Assembly (NCBI GenBank): GCA_019118985.1
Contig: DWXX01000068.1
Location: 1 to 30,954 of the forward strand
Source: Candidatus Faecalibacterium faecipullorum
GTDB taxonomy: Bacteria; Bacillota; Clostridia; Oscillospirales; Ruminococcaceae
Reading direction: 5' to 3'
Length of the DNA stretch: 30,954 bases
Part shown: in pieces, positions 29,534 to 30,954 of the stretch
Layout: each line of letters begins with the position of its first letter
How positions within the stretch are numbered: position 1 is the first letter of the stretch
Program-made: the position numbers and the translations under genes
The notes under the pieces: generated by a model
Told to the model about the DNA's origin: nothing
Seen by the model: the letters and a program-made list of their open reading frames with translations, nothing else
The model's database searches: none

Positions 29534-30954
29534 ATGATGTTGAATCCTGTATTGGCCATGCTGATCGGTATCGTAGTGATGCTGGTGCTGATCATCTTTA
29601 CCAAAATGCACGCCTTCCCGTCGCTGATCATCTCGGCGGTGCTGATCGCCGTGCTGGCCATGCCCTTCGGCGATGTGACCACCCTGTCCCAGTGTATCTC
29701 GACGGTGACGGCCGGCTTCGGCAGCACCATGACGAGCATCGGCATCGTCATCGGCTTCGGCTGCATCATGGGCATCTTCCTCGAGAAGAGCGGCGCGGCC
29801 AAGTGCATGGCGCTGACCATCCTGAAAGCGGTCGGCGTCAAGAACTGCGACATCGTTCTGGGCCTGACCGGCTGGGTGGTGTCCATCCCCGTCTTCTGTG
29901 ATTCCGGCTTTGTCATCCTGTCCTCCCTCGCCAAGGAGTTCTCCCGCCTGACCAAGAAGTCGATGGTCGGCCTGGGCGGCATCCTGGGCATGGGCCTGTA
30001 CATCACCCACTTCATGGTGCCGCCCACCCCCGGCCCTCTGGCCGTCGTCGGCACCTTCCAGGAAAACGGCCTGAACGTCGACCTGGGCATGTTCATCCTG
30101 TACGGCATGGCCATCTCGGTGCCGCTGTTCATCTTTGCGGTGCCCCTGTTCCGTTACTTTGGCCGCAAGTACCCCGACCTGGTCGTCCCCTATGAGATCG
30201 ACCGCTCGCAGTACACCGAGGCCCAGCTCAAGGTGCTGGACCGCATCAACGAAAAGTACCAGAACCATCAGGAGCTGACCACCGAGGACTTCGCCGAGCT
30301 GCTGTCCGCCGAGAAGCTGCCCAGCGCCTTCCTGTCCTTCGCCACCCTGCTGGTCCCCATCATCCTGATCTTCGCCAACACCCTGGTGGGTCAGATCCCC
30401 TCCCTGGCCGGCACCGGCGTCGCCAACGTGATCCAGTTCCTCGGCCAGCCGGTCATCGCGCTGTTCATCTCGCTGTGCATGGGCGCCTTCCTGCTGTGCA
30501 AAGAGTTTGACAAAAAGACCTGCGTCGACCTGATGCAGCAGGCTTGCTGCGACGCCGGCCCCATCGCCTTCATCACCGCCGGCGGCGGCGCCCTGGGCGC
30601 AGTCATCAACGCTACCGGCGCGGCTTCCATGATGGCCGAGTGGATCATCCAGACCGGCATCCCCGCCATCCTCATCCCCATCATCATCGGCGTCATCATG
30701 CGGTTCCCGCAGGGTTCGGGCACCACCGCCATGATCACCGGTTCCGCCATCATCGCCCCGATGATCGCCGCCGGCCTGAACGTCAACCCCTACCTGGCCG
30801 CTCTGGCCCTCTGCCTGGCGACCATGTGCCCCAGCTACCTGAACGACTCGTACTTCCACGTCGTCACCAACTTCTCGGGCATGGACATCAAGACCAGCCT
30901 CAAGACCTGGTCCATCGGCTCCATCCTGGTGCCCGCCTTCGGTTCGTGCATCTT
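29534..30954 (+). CDS. GntP-family permease (gluconate/organic acid:H+ symporter), 3' end outside the window
   Basis: The reading frame runs from ATG at 29534 to the window edge without a stop, giving about 473 residues. It begins MMLNPVLAMLIGIVVMLVLI and is strongly hydrophobic throughout, with 12 or so likely helices. The GntP mark VPPTPGPLAVVG is present (plus 30018-30053), as are VFCDSGFVIL, TAGGGALGAVINATG and FPQGSGTTAMITGSAI. Members import gluconate, other aldonates, glycerate or D-serine. Position directly behind the LarA-like and UxaA-like genes suggests it brings in their substrate. The start is chosen for the AAAGGGGG about 11 bases upstream and the conserved N-terminus; an adjacent ATG at 29537 is equivalent. 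Confidence 0.92.
   Translation, partial: MMLNPVLAMLIGIVVMLVLIIFTKMHAFPSLIISAVLIAVLAMPFGDVTTLSQCISTVTAGFGSTMTSIGIVIGFGCIMGIFLEKSGAAKCMALTILKAVGVKNCDIVLGLTGWVVSIPVFCDSGFVILSSLAKEFSRLTKKSMVGLGGILGMGLYITHFMVPPTPGPLAVVGTFQENGLNVDLGMFILYGMAISVPLFIFAVPLFRYFGRKYPDLVVPYEIDRSQYTEAQLKVLDRINEKYQNHQELTTEDFAELLSAEKLPSAFLSFATLLVPIILIFANTLVGQIPSLAGTGVANVIQFLGQPVIALFISLCMGAFLLCKEFDKKTCVDLMQQACCDAGPIAFITAGGGALGAVINATGAASMMAEWIIQTGIPAILIPIIIGVIMRFPQGSGTTAMITGSAIIAPMIAAGLNVNPYLAALALCLATMCPSYLNDSYFHVVTNFSGMDIKTSLKTWSIGSILVPAFGSCI

Noticed and set aside
1..30954. tRNA or rRNA genes, CRISPR arrays, insertion sequences, prophage or origin features
   Set aside because: Nothing resembling these was seen: no regularly spaced long repeats, no transposase or integrase motifs, and no rRNA-like stretches. 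A covariance-model scan was not possible here.

Overview
The window is GC-rich bacterial DNA that looks like an anaerobic Firmicute of the class Clostridia, perhaps a gut Oscillospiraceae/Ruminococcaceae member. The grounds are the oxygen-independent cobalamin route (CbiK, CbiD, CbiG, CbiET), strong AGGAGG-type ribosome binding sites, NiaR with a 3H domain, and a LarA-like nickel-pincer enzyme. The genus is a low-confidence guess; no rRNA or tRNA gene was seen to settle it.

Region 1 (1-109, minus) is the cut-off start of an XRE-family regulator. Region 2 (266-17084, minus) is one compact run of 19 genes that encodes nearly the whole anaerobic adenosylcobalamin pathway. The order is cbiK-cbiD-cbiL-cbiF-cbiG-cbiH-cbiJ-cbiET-cbiA-cobT-cobU-cobS-(short cobU-like)-cobC-cbiB-cobD-cbiP-cobO-cbiC. 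CbiK inserts cobalt, CbiL/F/G/H/J/ET/D/C build the corrin ring, CbiA and CbiP amidate it, CobO adenosylates it, CobD and CbiB add the aminopropanol arm, and CobU/CobS/CobT/CobC assemble the lower loop. Most junctions overlap by 4 bases. No cobalamin riboswitch was recognised; instead an intrinsic-terminator hairpin sits just before the cbiK ribosome binding site.

Region 3 (17181-18875, minus) holds a GntR/FCD regulator followed by dusB. Region 4 (18876-19708) is a 347-base control region with palindromes and hairpins, then a Fur-family regulator on the plus strand that ends in a strong bidirectional terminator. Region 5 (19716-22343, minus) has an HD-domain protein and, upstream of it, a cytoplasmic GH13 amylase overlapping niaR. 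Region 6 (22495-26389, plus) holds the glycogen branching enzyme and a large membrane protein of GT-C-like layout.

Region 7 (26511-30954, plus) is a catabolic operon: a LarA-family racemase/epimerase, a split UxaA-family lyase (SAF subunit plus large subunit) and a GntP-family permease that runs off the window. It has an excellent promoter with a 22-base palindrome across the -10 and start region. The combination suggests import of a 2-hydroxy acid, inversion at C2 by a nickel-pincer enzyme, then elimination. This is the best candidate in the window for an undescribed pathway; its substrate cannot be read from sequence alone.
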